NCBI GenBank assembly: GCA_965222445.1
Contig: CBDCTY010000002.1
Location: 930,001 to 994,000, forward strand
Direction: 5' to 3'
Origin: GCA-958296115 sp965222445
GTDB taxonomy: Bacteria; Chloroflexota; Dehalococcoidia; Lucifugimonadales; CAJWER01
DNA: 64,000 bases
Shown here: piece by piece, positions 54,885-64,000 of the stretch
Position numbering within the stretch: position 1 is the first letter of the stretch
Layout of the letters: the number at the start of each line of letters is the position of its first letter
Notes under the pieces: model-generated
The model's input: the letters and a program-made list of their open reading frames with translations, nothing else
Told to the model about the DNA's origin: nothing
The model's database searches: none
Made by a program: the position numbers and the translations under genes

Positions 54885-55237
54885 CTAGTACGGATTGATC
54901 ATACTGTCGAGATCGTCTGCCGTATATTCCCTCCACAAATCGCTTCCCTTGCGACCCTTGTTGATGTATACGGTTTCCGGACCGTAGCTAGAGGACTGCT
55001 TATCGATTGCCCTCATCACCTCCTGCATTCTGTTAAGCTTGGGCTCGACCTTCTCAAGCTAGCTACACCTTTCCCGTATGGATGGAAGCCCAAGGACAAA
55101 CCGATTCTGCTCTGCGTAGTCTGTCTCTAGCTCGTTAACCTCTCCCGTGAGGTCGCTCAACTTGTCCTTCATTTCTTCAATTGACCCTGCTCTTGTCCTG
55201 CCTGACGGTTGGCCACTGCCGACGAAGAGCCTCCGCC
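54885..55237 (-). pseudogene. Coiled-coil protein remnant with in-frame stop
   Basis: One frame reads SIEEMKDKLSDLTGEVNELE, then RFVLGLPSIRERCS, a TAG at 55059-55061, then LEKVEPKLNRMQEVMRAIDK, GPETVYINKGRKGSDLW and a natural stop at 54885. Both sides read as one coiled-coil protein, so the TAG is a nonsense mutation. The 5' end is cut by the IS21 fragment. Family not recognised. Confidence 0.55.
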
Positions 55238-55684
55238 AGAGTAGTGGATGGTCCGCTCCACTCCTCCGATCACCGCCTTGGCCTGGCCGAAGTCGCACTG
55301 GGCATCACCAGGAGGATGGGAGAGCGGAACGTACATCTCGCGTGTCCGGAGACGCCGCTCGCGCACGTAGTCCTTGACTATCGTGTACTTGCCACCGAAC
55401 CCGTGCTCCGCTCTCAGACGGTCATAGATCCGCTTCGCCGTGTGGCGCTGCTTCCTCGGAAGACGCCGGTCCTCTTCCAGTATCCGGTCGATCACCCCGT
55501 GGTACGGGTCCAGCTTGGGGCGACGCGGCGGTGACTGTCGACGGTACCCGGGTGGCACCGAGTACTCCAGCATCTTGCGCACGGTATCCCGGTGCAGCCC
55601 AAACACGCGGGCAGCCTCTCGCGTGCTCATCCCTTCCACCATGCAGGCCCGGCGCACTCGAACGTACAGCTCCACCTTGTACAT
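55238..55684 (-). pseudogene. istA: IS21-family transposase IstA, N-terminal fragment
   Basis: MYKVELYVRVRRACMVEGMS and TREAARVFGLHRDTVRKMLE give the two helix-turn-helix domains. The DDE domain starts at HPPGDAQCDFGQAKAVIGGV but ends after RTIHYS at about 55238, losing two of three catalytic residues and all of istB. A palindrome CCTTCCAT ... ATGGAAGG at about 55697-55730 lies in its upstream region. Confidence 0.8.
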
Positions 55685-55796
55685 CGTACATCCTTCACAC
55701 CTTCCATCGAGTTGCCTTGAACTCTATGGAAGGCGGCGGGTGGTCCAGTTTTCAAGCGCCACTCCCGGACGCTCACCCCCGCCTCGCCGGTCCATT

Positions 55797-56155
55797 ATTA
55801 CTCCGCCCTTTACAGGTGTGAGCGGCAAGTTTGGGCTGTACCTCTACTACAGGTGCAACGCCAGGCTGACGAAAGGGGCAACAGTGTGTGAAGGCTCCGC
55901 GATTAACGCCAAGAAGTTGGAGGCATTCGTGCTGGACCGAATCAAGGAGAACATACTTACCGAGGAGACTCTAAGGGCGTTGGTTGACTTGGCCAACGAG
56001 GAACTACGTCTGTACAGGCGCCGTGCGGTGAATCAGCTTGATCGTTTGAATCGGGAAGCTAGGTCAGTGGAGCAGGGGCTGGCGCACCTGTACGGTGCTT
56101 TGGAGAGCGGGAAAGTAGATATTGATGACTTGGCACCCCGCCTGAAGGAACTAAG
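55797..56155 (+). pseudogene. Large serine recombinase, C-terminal piece A
   Basis: The frame gives GKFGLYLYYRCNARLTKGAT with the recombinase zinc-ribbon (YYRC, CEGSAI) and the long coiled coil (EETLRALVDLANEELRLYRR ... RLKEL). It lacks the catalytic Ser domain. IS1380 copy 3 interrupts it at CTAAG. Its continuation is on the minus strand at 58682-58965. Confidence 0.75.
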
Positions 56156-57867
56156 CCCGAATCCACCGAAGGAGTGGGAATTAAAGGTCTGCTGAAAAGG
56201 TGAAAGGGTGCTCCTCTGAATCTGGGATAATGGTTTTGTAGCAGCAAACCGACCCCGGAAAAGGAGCACCCAACAGATGCTATCACGCAACCACCTCGAC
56301 CGCATCCAAATCGCCTTCGACGACCTCCGTTTGGTGGCCAACGGCGGCCTGCTCCTTCCAGCCACCTTGGCCCTGCACCTCGGCCTTTCCCAACTGGTAC
56401 AGCAGCGTCTGGAACTGGGCGATGCGCCGGGCCGGGCCAACACCGGCGACAAGATAATGACGCTGGTCGCCTCCGCGCTGGCCGGCGGCGACTGCATCGA
56501 CGACGCCGATGCGCTGCGCGCCGGTGGGACGGCCGGTGTTCTCGACTGCGTGGTCAAGGCACCATCCACCCTGGGCACTTTCCTGCGCAGCTTCCAGTGG
56601 GGCCACGTCCGTCAACTCGACCGGGTGAGCCGGGAGTTGCTGGCACGGGCATGGGCCGACGGCGCCGGACCCGGCGATGCGCCGTTCACCATCGACCTCG
56701 ATTCCACCATTTGTGAGACCTACGGACTGGACAAGGAGGGGGCGCGACACCATGGTTATACCGGCCAGCGGGGCTATCACCGGCTGCTGGCTGTCGCCGC
56801 CGGTACCGGCGAGGTGCTGATGTCCCGTCTGCGCGAGGGCCGCGCCAACACCGCCCGCGGCGCCGCCCACTTCCTGCGGGAGACGGTGGGGCGGGTGCGC
56901 TACGCTGGAGCCAGGGGACAACTCACGGTGCGGGCCGACAGCGGCTTCTACGCTCATAGCGTGGTATCCGTCTGCCGCAAGACGAAGGTCCGCTTCTCCA
57001 TCACCATCCGCCAGCGTGCCAGCCTGCGCAACCTCATTGAAGCCATACCCGAGGCGGACTGGACGCCCATCCCCTACTGGATGGACGGCGCCGCCGACGT
57101 GGCCGAGACCACCTACACTCCCTTTGAGAGTGAGCCCGGCGCCGCGCCGGTGCGGCTCATCGTGCGGCGAGTGAAGCCCACGCCGGGTTCCCAGTTGGCC
57201 CTCTTCGCCAGCTACAGCTATCACGGCTTCATCACCGACCACGATGGGGAGATGCTCGAACTGGAGGCCGCCCATCGCCGCCACGCCGAGATCGAGAATG
57301 CCATTCGAGACCTCAAGTACGGCGTCGGACTGAACCACATGCCCTCGGGCCGCTTCGCCGCCAACGGCGCCTGGCTGGCGATACAGGTGCTGGCGCACAA
57401 CCTCGCTCGCTGGACCGCACGGATCGGTCTGGGTGAGCAGGTGGTGACCACCAAGACCCTCCGGCGGCGGTTCTTCGCCCTAGCGGGACGGCTCACTCGC
57501 TCGGCGCGCCGGCTCACTTTGCATCTCCCCCAGCGCTGGCCCTGGGAAACCCAGTTCAGCAGTGCCCTGGCCCGGCTGCGAGCCATTCCACTCCCAGCCT
57601 GACGGCGCCCTTCTGTCACTGACCCGTCATCCGGCCAACTGAACGTCCCCGCCAACTCGCGCCATCCAGGCCCGCGAGCGCCTCTTGCCGCGTCCTATCC
57701 CGCCATCCCGCTCGCCACAGCCACTGCAGGCCGCCATCGGTGCCCCCAAAAGCGGTCGCAGACCGCCCGCCAACCTCCCGTCTACCCGAATTCGAGCCCG
57801 GATCATCGCGCCTGTAACTCACTTACCCCTTTCCGCTGCCCTCGCGCCGTCCATCGGTGGATTCGGG
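56156..57867 (+). mobile_element. IS1380-family element, copy 3
   Basis: 1712 bp. The left flank is CTAAG (56151-56155) and the right is CTTAG (57868-57872), so the duplication does not match as it stands. See copy 4. Confidence 0.95.
56277..57602 (+). CDS. IS1380-family transposase (copy 3)
   Basis: 441 residues, identical in the visible motifs to copies 2 and 4 (GYHRLLA). Confidence 0.93.
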   Translation: MLSRNHLDRIQIAFDDLRLVANGGLLLPATLALHLGLSQLVQQRLELGDAPGRANTGDKIMTLVASALAGGDCIDDADALRAGGTAGVLDCVVKAPSTLGTFLRSFQWGHVRQLDRVSRELLARAWADGAGPGDAPFTIDLDSTICETYGLDKEGARHHGYTGQRGYHRLLAVAAGTGEVLMSRLREGRANTARGAAHFLRETVGRVRYAGARGQLTVRADSGFYAHSVVSVCRKTKVRFSITIRQRASLRNLIEAIPEADWTPIPYWMDGAADVAETTYTPFESEPGAAPVRLIVRRVKPTPGSQLALFASYSYHGFITDHDGEMLELEAAHRRHAEIENAIRDLKYGVGLNHMPSGRFAANGAWLAIQVLAHNLARWTARIGLGEQVVTTKTLRRRFFALAGRLTRSARRLTLHLPQRWPWETQFSSALARLRAIPLPA

Positions 57868-57927
57868 CTTAGACCAACCCCCTATACCGCTCCTACACCC
57901 TTCACGGCCTCCTTACCACCAATTGGT

Positions 57928-58472
57928 ATGATACGGCCTTTGGCTTTGCCGATGAGATGCGAGTGGGGTTGCGGGGGATGGTCCGCAGGGTGTGGGGGCG
58001 TCGTGGAGTGAAGGTGCATCAGCGAGTGCAGATGGTCTACAAGTGGACGTACCTGTTCCTGGTGGTAGACGTTCGGAGGGGCAGGCTGTTGTGGAGTTGG
58101 ATCGACTCGATGAGGTCTGCGGCTATAGCGGCGGCAGTCGATGGCCTGAAGCATCACTCGGACATCGAGGCGCTGGTGTGGGATGGAGCGCGTGGTCACC
58201 GGGGCGAGATGGTACGGAGTGTTGGACTGGCAACCATCATCCAGCCGCCATACAGTCCTGAGTTGAATCCCGCCGAGCGGGTCTTCCAAGAGGTCCGCAG
58301 GTGGGTGGAGGGCAGGACATACGGGAGCATAGACGAGAAGATGGAGGCGGTTGACGCATACCTTGGTGAGCTTGAATCTGATCCGGGTCGGGTGCGGTCG
58401 CTCACGGCCTGGGATTGGATCGAACACTCAACGCGAAGCCTTCCAGCACACTTTACGGCCTCAGCAATATGA
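57928..58472 (+). pseudogene. IS630-family transposase, C-terminal half (copy A)
   Basis: Reads from TAFGFADEMRVGLRGMVRRV through the DDE domain (LFLVVDVRRGRLLWSWIDSM, ALVWDGARGHRGEM, the terminal Glu in QPPYSPELNPAERVFQEV) to a stop at 58472. The N-terminal half is replaced by a MITE-like end (CAATTGGTATGATA near 57927). The element's right terminus is ATGAAATGGTATTA at about 58470-58483, the same as the MITE ends. Confidence 0.8.
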
Positions 58473-58545
58473 AATGGTATTATACGGGGAGGATAAGAAC
58501 ATTGCAGTCAAAATGCGATTGCCCTGCACAACGGCCTCACGAACC

Positions 58546-58574
58546 TTGTCCAGATGTGACCCCGATGCTACAAT
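58546..58574 (+). promoter_or_regulatory. tRNA-Asn promoter
   Basis: -35 TTGTCC (58546-58551), 17 nt, -10 TACAAT (58569-58574), 32 nt before the tRNA. Confidence 0.55.
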
Positions 58575-58606
58575 CGATCTCGTAGACCTGCCCCCTCCTC
58601 CGGCAC

Positions 58607-58681
58607 TCCGCAGTAGCTCAGTGGTAGAGCGGTCGGCTGTTAACCGATTGGTCGCAGGTTCGAATCCTGCCTGCGGAGCCA
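58607..58681 (+). tRNA. tRNA-Asn (GTT)
   Basis: Acceptor TCCGCAG pairs with CTGCGGA. The anticodon loop TGTTAAC holds GTT; T-arm GCAGGTTCGAATCCTGC; CCA encoded. It lies inside the segment between IS1380 copies 3 and 4. Confidence 0.96.
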
Positions 58682-58965
58682 ACTCCCCTGACATGAAGAA
58701 CTTCGGTCTTCTTTGTTAACCCATCGCCGGCAGGGACCGGCACCGTGTACTCGATCCCGACCTGATGCCTATTGAAGTCAATCCTCCTGGTGAACGAGCC
58801 GAGGAAGGTCTTGCATTCAAGGAATGATGCGCTCTGTAGGATCCTTCGCAGGTCTCCTAGGTAGTGGTCCATCGCCAACGGGTCAGAGAGGCTGTCTTCT
58901 GTCTTATTCATTTCGTCCAAGGCTTCATCCTTCTTCACATCAAGCTCCCGTTGTCTGGCTCTTAG
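58682..58965 (-). pseudogene. Large serine recombinase, C-terminal piece B
   Basis: Reads LRARQRELDVKKDEALDEMN, DPLAMDHYLGDLRRILQSAS, RRIDFNRHQVGIEYTVPVPA and GDGLTKKTEVL. The frame then runs into the antisense of tRNA-Asn (GRIRTCDQSVNSRPLYH) to 58618. It joins piece A as RLKEL-RARQRELDV when the segment between the IS copies is inverted, with one CTAAG kept. Confidence 0.8.
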
Positions 58966-60677
58966 CCCGAATCCACCGATGGACGGCGCGAGGGCAGCGG
59001 AAAGGGGTAAGTGAGTTACAGGCGCGATGATCCGGGCTCGAATTCGGGTAGACGGGAGGTTGGCGGGCGGTCTGCGACCGCTTTTGGGGGCACCGATGGC
59101 GGCCTGCAGTGGCTGTGGCGAGCGGGATGGCGGGATAGGACGCGGCAAGAGGCGCTCGCGGGCCTGGATGGCGCGAGTTGGCGGGGACGTTCAGTTGGCC
59201 GGATGACGGGTCAGTGACAGAAGGGCGCCGTCAGGCTGGGAGTGGAATGGCTCGCAGCCGGGCCAGGGCACTGCTGAACTGGGTTTCCCAGGGCCAGCGC
59301 TGGGGGAGATGCAAAGTGAGCCGGCGCGCCGAGCGAGTGAGCCGTCCCGCTAGGGCGAAGAACCGCCGCCGGAGGGTCTTGGTGGTCACCACCTGCTCAC
59401 CCAGACCGATCCGTGCGGTCCAGCGAGCGAGGTTGTGCGCCAGCACCTGTATCGCCAGCCAGGCGCCGTTGGCGGCGAAGCGGCCCGAGGGCATGTGGTT
59501 CAGTCCGACGCCGTACTTGAGGTCTCGAATGGCATTCTCGATCTCGGCGTGGCGGCGATGGGCGGCCTCCAGTTCGAGCATCTCCCCATCGTGGTCGGTG
59601 ATGAAGCCGTGATAGCTGTAGCTGGCGAAGAGGGCCAACTGGGAACCCGGCGTGGGCTTCACTCGCCGCACGATGAGCCGCACCGGCGCGGCGCCGGGCT
59701 CACTCTCAAAGGGAGTGTAGGTGGTCTCGGCCACGTCGGCGGCGCCGTCCATCCAGTAGGGGATGGGCGTCCAGTCCGCCTCGGGTATGGCTTCAATGAG
59801 GTTGCGCAGGCTGGCACGCTGGCGGATGGTGATGGAGAAGCGGACCTTCGTCTTGCGGCAGACGGATACCACGCTATGAGCGTAGAAGCCGCTGTCGGCC
59901 CGCACCGTGAGTTGTCCCCTGGCTCCAGCGTAGCGCACCCGCCCCACCGTCTCCCGCAGGAAGTGGGCGGCGCCGCGGGCGGTGTTGGCGCGGCCCTCGC
60001 GCAGACGGGACATCAGCACCTCGCCGGTACCGGCGGCGACAGCCAGCAGCCGGTGATAGCCCCGCTGGCCGGTATAACCATGGTGTCGCGCCCCCTCCTT
60101 GTCCAGTCCGTAGGTCTCACAAATGGTGGAATCGAGGTCGATGGTGAACGGCGCATCGCCGGGTCCGGCGCCGTCGGCCCATGCCCGTGCCAGCAACTCC
60201 CGGCTCACCCGGTCGAGTTGACGGACGTGGCCCCACTGGAAGCTGCGCAGGAAAGTGCCCAGGGTGGATGGTGCCTTGACCACGCAGTCGAGAACACCGG
60301 CCGTCCCACCGGCGCGCAGCGCATCGGCGTCGTCGATGCAGTCGCCGCCGGCCAGCGCGGAGGCGACCAGCGTCATTATCTTGTCGCCGGTGTTGGCCCG
60401 GCCCGGCGCATCGCCCAGTTCCAGACGCTGCTGTACCAGTTGGGAAAGGCCGAGGTGCAGGGCCAAGGTGGCTGGAAGGAGCAGGCCGCCGTTGGCCACC
60501 AAACGGAGGTCGTCGAAGGCGATTTGGATGCGGTCGAGGTGGTTGCGTGATAGCATCTGTTGGGTGCTCCTTTTCCGGGGTCGGTTTGCTGCTACAAAAC
60601 CATTATCCCAGATTCAGAGGAGCACCCTTTCACCTTTTCAGCAGACCTTTAATTCCCACTCCTTCGGTGGATTCGGG
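58966..60677 (-). mobile_element. IS1380-family element, copy 4
   Basis: 1712 bp, opposite to copy 3. Left flank CTTAG (58961-58965), right flank CTAAG (60678-60682). Copies 3 and 4 have matching outer flanks and matching inner flanks. Confidence 0.95.
59231..60556 (-). CDS. IS1380-family transposase (copy 4)
   Basis: 441 residues, same motifs as copies 2 and 3 (GYHRLLA). Confidence 0.93.
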   Translation of the reverse strand: MLSRNHLDRIQIAFDDLRLVANGGLLLPATLALHLGLSQLVQQRLELGDAPGRANTGDKIMTLVASALAGGDCIDDADALRAGGTAGVLDCVVKAPSTLGTFLRSFQWGHVRQLDRVSRELLARAWADGAGPGDAPFTIDLDSTICETYGLDKEGARHHGYTGQRGYHRLLAVAAGTGEVLMSRLREGRANTARGAAHFLRETVGRVRYAGARGQLTVRADSGFYAHSVVSVCRKTKVRFSITIRQRASLRNLIEAIPEADWTPIPYWMDGAADVAETTYTPFESEPGAAPVRLIVRRVKPTPGSQLALFASYSYHGFITDHDGEMLELEAAHRRHAEIENAIRDLKYGVGLNHMPSGRFAANGAWLAIQVLAHNLARWTARIGLGEQVVTTKTLRRRFFALAGRLTRSARRLTLHLPQRWPWETQFSSALARLRAIPLPA

Positions 60678-60682
60678 CTAAG

Positions 60683-61985
60683 CTGAGTCCGACACATGTT
60701 GTTGGAGGTCAGCAGGGTAGACCGCTTCGAATCGATTGGCGCGCGGAGGATACGCCCGAGGCGCTGAGGGCAAGATACCTTTCGGAACGGGACGTCAGGC
60801 TGCGAAGTCGGCTCCAGGGGCTGTGGCTGGTGCGTGATGGATGGCCGATAGTGAAGGCCGCTGAGGTTGTGGGAGTTCACAAGGACACTGTCGGTGAATG
60901 GGTGAGATGGTACAGGCGTGGAGGGGTGTCTGAGGTGGTGTCGCACACGATGGCGGGAAAGGGCCAGCCGAGCTTTCTGAGCGCCGAGCGGCAGCGTGAG
61001 TTGATCGACGAGGTGTCTAAGGGGCGATTCCGCACGGCCTTGGAGATACGGGACTGGATACAGAGCGAGTACGCGGTCAGTTACAAGCCCGACAGCGTGT
61101 ACGGGGTGCTCAAGCGGCTGGGATGCAGCCGCAGGGTGCCCAGGCCCCGTCACGAGAAGACAGACGCAGCCGGGCAGAGGTCCTGGAAAAAAGGGGCTCG
61201 GCCGCGCCCTCGCCGATGCGGGAGTGACGTCCGGGACGACGTTGGGCTTTGCCGACGAGATGCGTGTGGGCCTGCGAGGGATGGTTCGCAGGGTATGGGG
61301 CCGCCGCGGCGTCAAGGTGGTCCAGCGGGTGCAGTTGGCGTACCGGTGGATGTACCTATTCCTGGTCGTGGACGGTCGTCGCGGCAGGTTGTCGTGGACG
61401 TGGATAGACTCGATGAGGTCCGAGGCGATAGCGTCGGCGGTCAGGGGTCTTATACCATTTCGTTTTGACTACGCCGTGAATTGATCGTGACGCAGTTCGG
61501 CAATCCGTCATTCCGGCCTTGAGCCGAGCCTGCCCCGTGCTCCGACACGGGGAATCCAGTCCCCGGCGGTTGCACACAGATCGGGTGGCTAAGGGCAAGC
61601 CGAGCACTCTTTCAGCCCCCTATATGGCGGCATCACGCCAAATTGGTATTAGGCTGCAGACCGACATGGGTGCGCTGGTCTGGGACGGAGCGCGGGGGCA
61701 CCGGGCCGAGAAGGTGGAGAGAGTAGGGCTGCCCACGATCGTTCAGCCGCCGTACAGTCCTGAGCTGAACCCTGCCGAGCGTGTGTTCCAAGAGGTTCGC
61801 CGATGGGTGGAGGGCAGGATATACCGGAGCATCGAGGACAAGATGGAGGCAGTCAACGCGTACCTGAGGGAACTGGAATCGGACCTGCCCGCGTGCGCTC
61901 TCTTGCCGGCTGGGCCTGGATCGACGACAACATCCGACGCCTGCCCCCACACTTAGCGGCCGCCTCTCAGTGAGTTGGTATCAGA
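60683..61985 (+). pseudogene. IS630-family transposase (copy B), frameshift plus MITE
   Basis: The N-terminal frame reads GRPLRIDWRAEDTPEALRAR, with a helix-turn-helix (IVKAAEVVGVHKDTVGEWVR). At A6G4 near 61190 the frame moves +1 to GRALADAGVTSGTTLGFADE. The DDE domain follows (LFLVVDGRRGRLSWTWIDSM), is broken by a MITE at 61453-61648 and resumes as LQTDMGALVWDGARGHRAEK to a stop at 61956. The +1 run may be programmed; the MITE kills the gene. The right terminus GAGTTGGTATCA lies at about 61972-61983. Confidence 0.8.
61453..61648. mobile_element. IS630-type MITE (196 bp) inside the transposase
   Basis: Ends TACCATTTCG and AATTGGTA, TTA duplications at 61450-61452 and 61649-61651. It holds a nested hairpin unit (GAGCCTGCCCCGTGCTCCGA near 61531). 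Confidence 0.85.
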
Positions 61986-62102
61986 ACTCACGCCCGCTCC
62001 GGCAAGGGCGCAACTGAAGCCCCCTTTTTCCACGACTCCTGCGCACCTACGTCTGCCTTCTCATGACGGCCCCTCGGAACCTTCGGGCTGCATCCCAACC
62101 TC
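61986..62102. other. Short gap
   Basis: Between the IS630 end and the ISAs1 fragment; nothing seen. Confidence 0.4.
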
Positions 62103-62275
62103 TCAAGCAGACCGTAGACGCATCTCCACGTCCACCCATGAGTCGGCCCCACAGAAGACGGCGCAGATGGCTATGACGATGATATCTATGAGTTTGTGAC
62201 GCTTGGCCGGCCGGTTCGTGGGTCTCTTAGCTTGGCGAACCGATCTGTCAATAGGGCTACGGCCGAACTGTTCAT
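62103..62275 (-). pseudogene. ISAs1-family transposase, N-terminal fragment
   Basis: MNSSAVALLTDRFAKLRDPR (ATG at 62275) shifts frame near GRP to KRHKLIDIIVIAICAVFCGA and DSWVDVE, the family's DDE-associated N-terminal motif. It then stops, so only about 55 codons are left. Confidence 0.7.
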
Positions 62276-62311
62276 GAGACCACCCTCGCATTGAGAATGG
62301 CCTCATTCTAC

Positions 62312-62488
62312 TAGGCAGTGTTGACATTTGAGATACCGGGCATTTCATAACCGAGTAAGCCGTCCAAATTGTCATTCTGAGGAGCAAAGCGACGAAGAAT
62401 CTAAAGCCTATGCCTGTAATGCCGCTACCGCTTTAGATTCCTCACTGCGTTCGGAATGACATGAAACCGGAATGTCAACACAACCTAG
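62312..62488. mobile_element. IS5-type MITE
   Basis: Inverted ends CTAGGcaGTGTTGACATTT and AATGTCAACACAACCTAG with CTAG at both edges. Contains an internal palindrome (CGAAGAATCTAAAGCC ... GCTTTAGATTCC). It shares its ends with the IS5 element. Confidence 0.8.
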
Positions 62489-62774
62489 ACCCTTTCTTAT
62501 ACTCATCAAAATGCGATTGCCCTGGGGGGGCTATCCTACGTTATCCCCACCCAATGGGCAACTTGTGGAACGTGGGGTGACGCGCAACGCCATCTGGTTC
62601 GTGTGCATAGTGTGTCGTTGTCCAGTGAAAATGTCAGGGTAATTGTTCAATGATTATGTCAGTAGGCGTTATCTCCAGGGGTGGTCGGGTGCCGGCCTGT
62701 TTGGGTGGCGTGGTTTGGTCTTGGGTGGGTTGCGGGGTGGGGTTTCCTGTAGGCTCCTCGCTCCGTTCCGTCGC
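62489..62774. other. Gap at ISNCY-like element end
   Basis: Has an 18-bp segment (CAAAATGCGATTGCCCTG at 62507) that also occurs at 58509. No gene. Confidence 0.4.
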
Positions 62775-64000
62775 TCATCGCCTACAGGGTGTATGAGAGC
62801 GCCGGTGGAGTCTGCCACTGGGGTCTCGGCAGGGAGATGGCCCTTGGAGCGTCTGGTGCTGCGAGCCCTGAGCGTCACAGGCTGCTGGGGGTGCTGGCTT
62901 AGCTGCGAGTGTTCTGCCGTGGTAGGTCACCACGATGCTGCCGTCGAGCCGTTCCTGGACCTCCACTGTGGCGCGCGCGTAGCTGGCCCTGTGATCATCG
63001 GACAGTAGCTGGATGGCGGCGCTGTCGAACTGGACGGTGTTGTCGTTGGCGACAGTGCGCAGGTACTTGAAGCAGAGCGTCTCATCGAGGGAGACGCCAG
63101 CAGGGAGTGGGCGATAGGCTGAGCCTGGCTGGGCTGGTGCGACCGCGAATCGCTCGTTGTAGCGCGGGATGAAGTTCCAAAGCACCTGGTTGGCCTGCTC
63201 GATGGTAGTGACGCCAGCGAGCCTGAGCTCAGAGACGAGGCGGTCCTGGAAGGTGCCCCAGGCGCGCTCTACGCGCCCCTTCGCCTGCGGTGTGTGTGCC
63301 ATGATGAGGCGGATGTCCAACTCCTCCAGCGCCCTGCCGAACTGGGTGGGGTCGCGTCTACCCCGAAGCTGCTCGTCGAGGCTCTCGGGCTCTTTGGGGG
63401 AACGCTGAAAGATGCCATGCCTGTCGCTGTACAGGGCCAGGGGGACTCCGTGGCGCTCGATGATGTCCTTGAGCATCAGCATGTAGCCGTGGGCATCCTC
63501 CCCGTATCGGGGTACGGGGCAGGCTCTGCTGTCTGAACAGGGCGAAGGAGACCTTCCCGGCGTCGTCCACAGCGCCGACGAGGGTCAGGTAGGGTCCTCG
63601 GCCCTCCAGCCAGTCGTGCCGGCTCCGTCGATCTGCAACAGCATCCCCTCCTGGGGATAGCGCTCCCGTCGAGAGTATCGCCTGGGGGCTTTGCGGCGAC
63701 GGGGACTGGGCAGTCCGCCAGCCAGCAGGACCCGCCTCACGGTAGAGCGAGACAGATGGATATCCTCTCGCTCCGCCAGCATCTCGGTCAGATGGGTGTG
63801 GTTGAATCCTGCGTAGGGCCCCTCAGCCAGCTCCCTCACCTTCTCTCGTGTCTGCGGGCACGTGGTGGTCGCGGGCTTCCTGCCCCTGTTCCCGTGAGCC
63901 ACCGCAGCAGGTCCTTCCCCTCTGTATGCTGCCAGTAGTCGCCACGCATGGCGCTCGCTCACTCCCATCAGCCCAGACCGCCTCCGCCACCGTCACCTTG
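62775..64000 (-). pseudogene. ISNCY-like (IS1202-type) transposase, broken, running off right edge
   Basis: The N-terminal helix-turn-helix (MGVSERHAWRLLAAYRGEGP) and the segment RREDIH-type HLSRSTVRRVLLAGGLPS lie at 63585-63968. The DDE domain starts as MLLQIDGA, then a missing base shifts the frame. HDWLEGRGPYLTL continues to FALFRQQ, where a 25-bp hairpin (SLPRTPIRG) is inserted near 63497-63535. The rest (EDAHGYMLMLKDIIERHGVP, LALYSDRHGIFQRS, AKGRVERAWGTFQDRLVSEL with the catalytic Glu) runs to 62775. Both lesions break it. Confidence 0.8.

Noticed and set aside
55660..55680. CAGCTCCACCTTG as right attachment copy of tRNA-Ala
   Set aside because: Only nine bases agree and it lies inside istA coding sequence.
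58618..58681. C-terminal GRIRTCDQSVNSRPLYH as protein sequence
   Set aside because: It is the antisense translation of tRNA-Asn.

Overview
The window looks like chromosomal DNA of a high-GC bacterium, most likely a Chloroflexota (Dehalococcoidia/SAR202-type) genome. The grounds are inference: a 16S rRNA gene with its own promoters, processing stem and terminator and no linked 23S, high GC, and a heterotroph gene set of amidohydrolase, SDRs, class V aminotransferase and penicillin acylase. No phylogeny was run. Promoters repeatedly match TTGAC(A/C)-17/18-TA(G/C)ACT-like sequences, and several have the -10 box exactly 7 nt before ATG, implying leaderless mRNAs.

Positions 1-31,600 are mainly host genes. 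They include two or three membrane proteins and an MscS channel, a broken GNAT gene, and a two-gene RNA-repair operon (Hen1 methyltransferase and Pnkp kinase-phosphatase-ligase). A repeat-rich patch follows, holding a small two-repeat protein, then a cupin, an SDR and tRNA-Lys. A catabolic operon comes next (class V aminotransferase, 59-aa membrane peptide, SDR, amidohydrolase), then a retropepsin-like protein, a UDG-like protein, an orphan HicB and a penicillin acylase. IS1380 copy 1 has split a GyrI-like gene. PrkA with a membrane protein, a 2-oxoacid dehydrogenase E1a-E1b-E2 cluster with a zinc alcohol dehydrogenase, a Gfo/Idh/MocA oxidoreductase and an Amt transporter complete this part.

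Positions 31,600-33,640 hold the stand-alone 16S rRNA gene and tRNA-Ala(TGC). A tyrosine recombinase beside tRNA-Ala opens a genomic island (33.8 kb to the end) that is heavily decayed. It contains an AlpA regulator split by a 100-bp MITE, a secreted and a membrane protein of conjugation-module type, a duplicated non-coding leader with small peptides, and a DNA-dependent ATPase gene interrupted by a complete group II intron and a second intron remnant. It also has an SNF2 helicase plus SWIM-protein pair and a type I methyltransferase gene (hsdM) split by an IS5 element. The last 10 kb is a graveyard of IS21, IS1380, IS630, ISAs1 and ISNCY-like elements around a serine recombinase remnant and tRNA-Asn(GTT).

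Many breaks can be undone on paper. Removing IS5 restores the hsdM frame, removing the MITE restores alpA, removing the intron restores the ATPase reading frame at the junction, and flipping the segment between IS1380 copies 3 and 4 restores the serine recombinase. The most unusual content is the intron's antisense cargo (promoter-driven small membrane ORFs), the leaderless-promoter rule, palindromic repeats inserted inside coding sequences, and the duplicated leader/peptide units at 37.7-39.8 kb.
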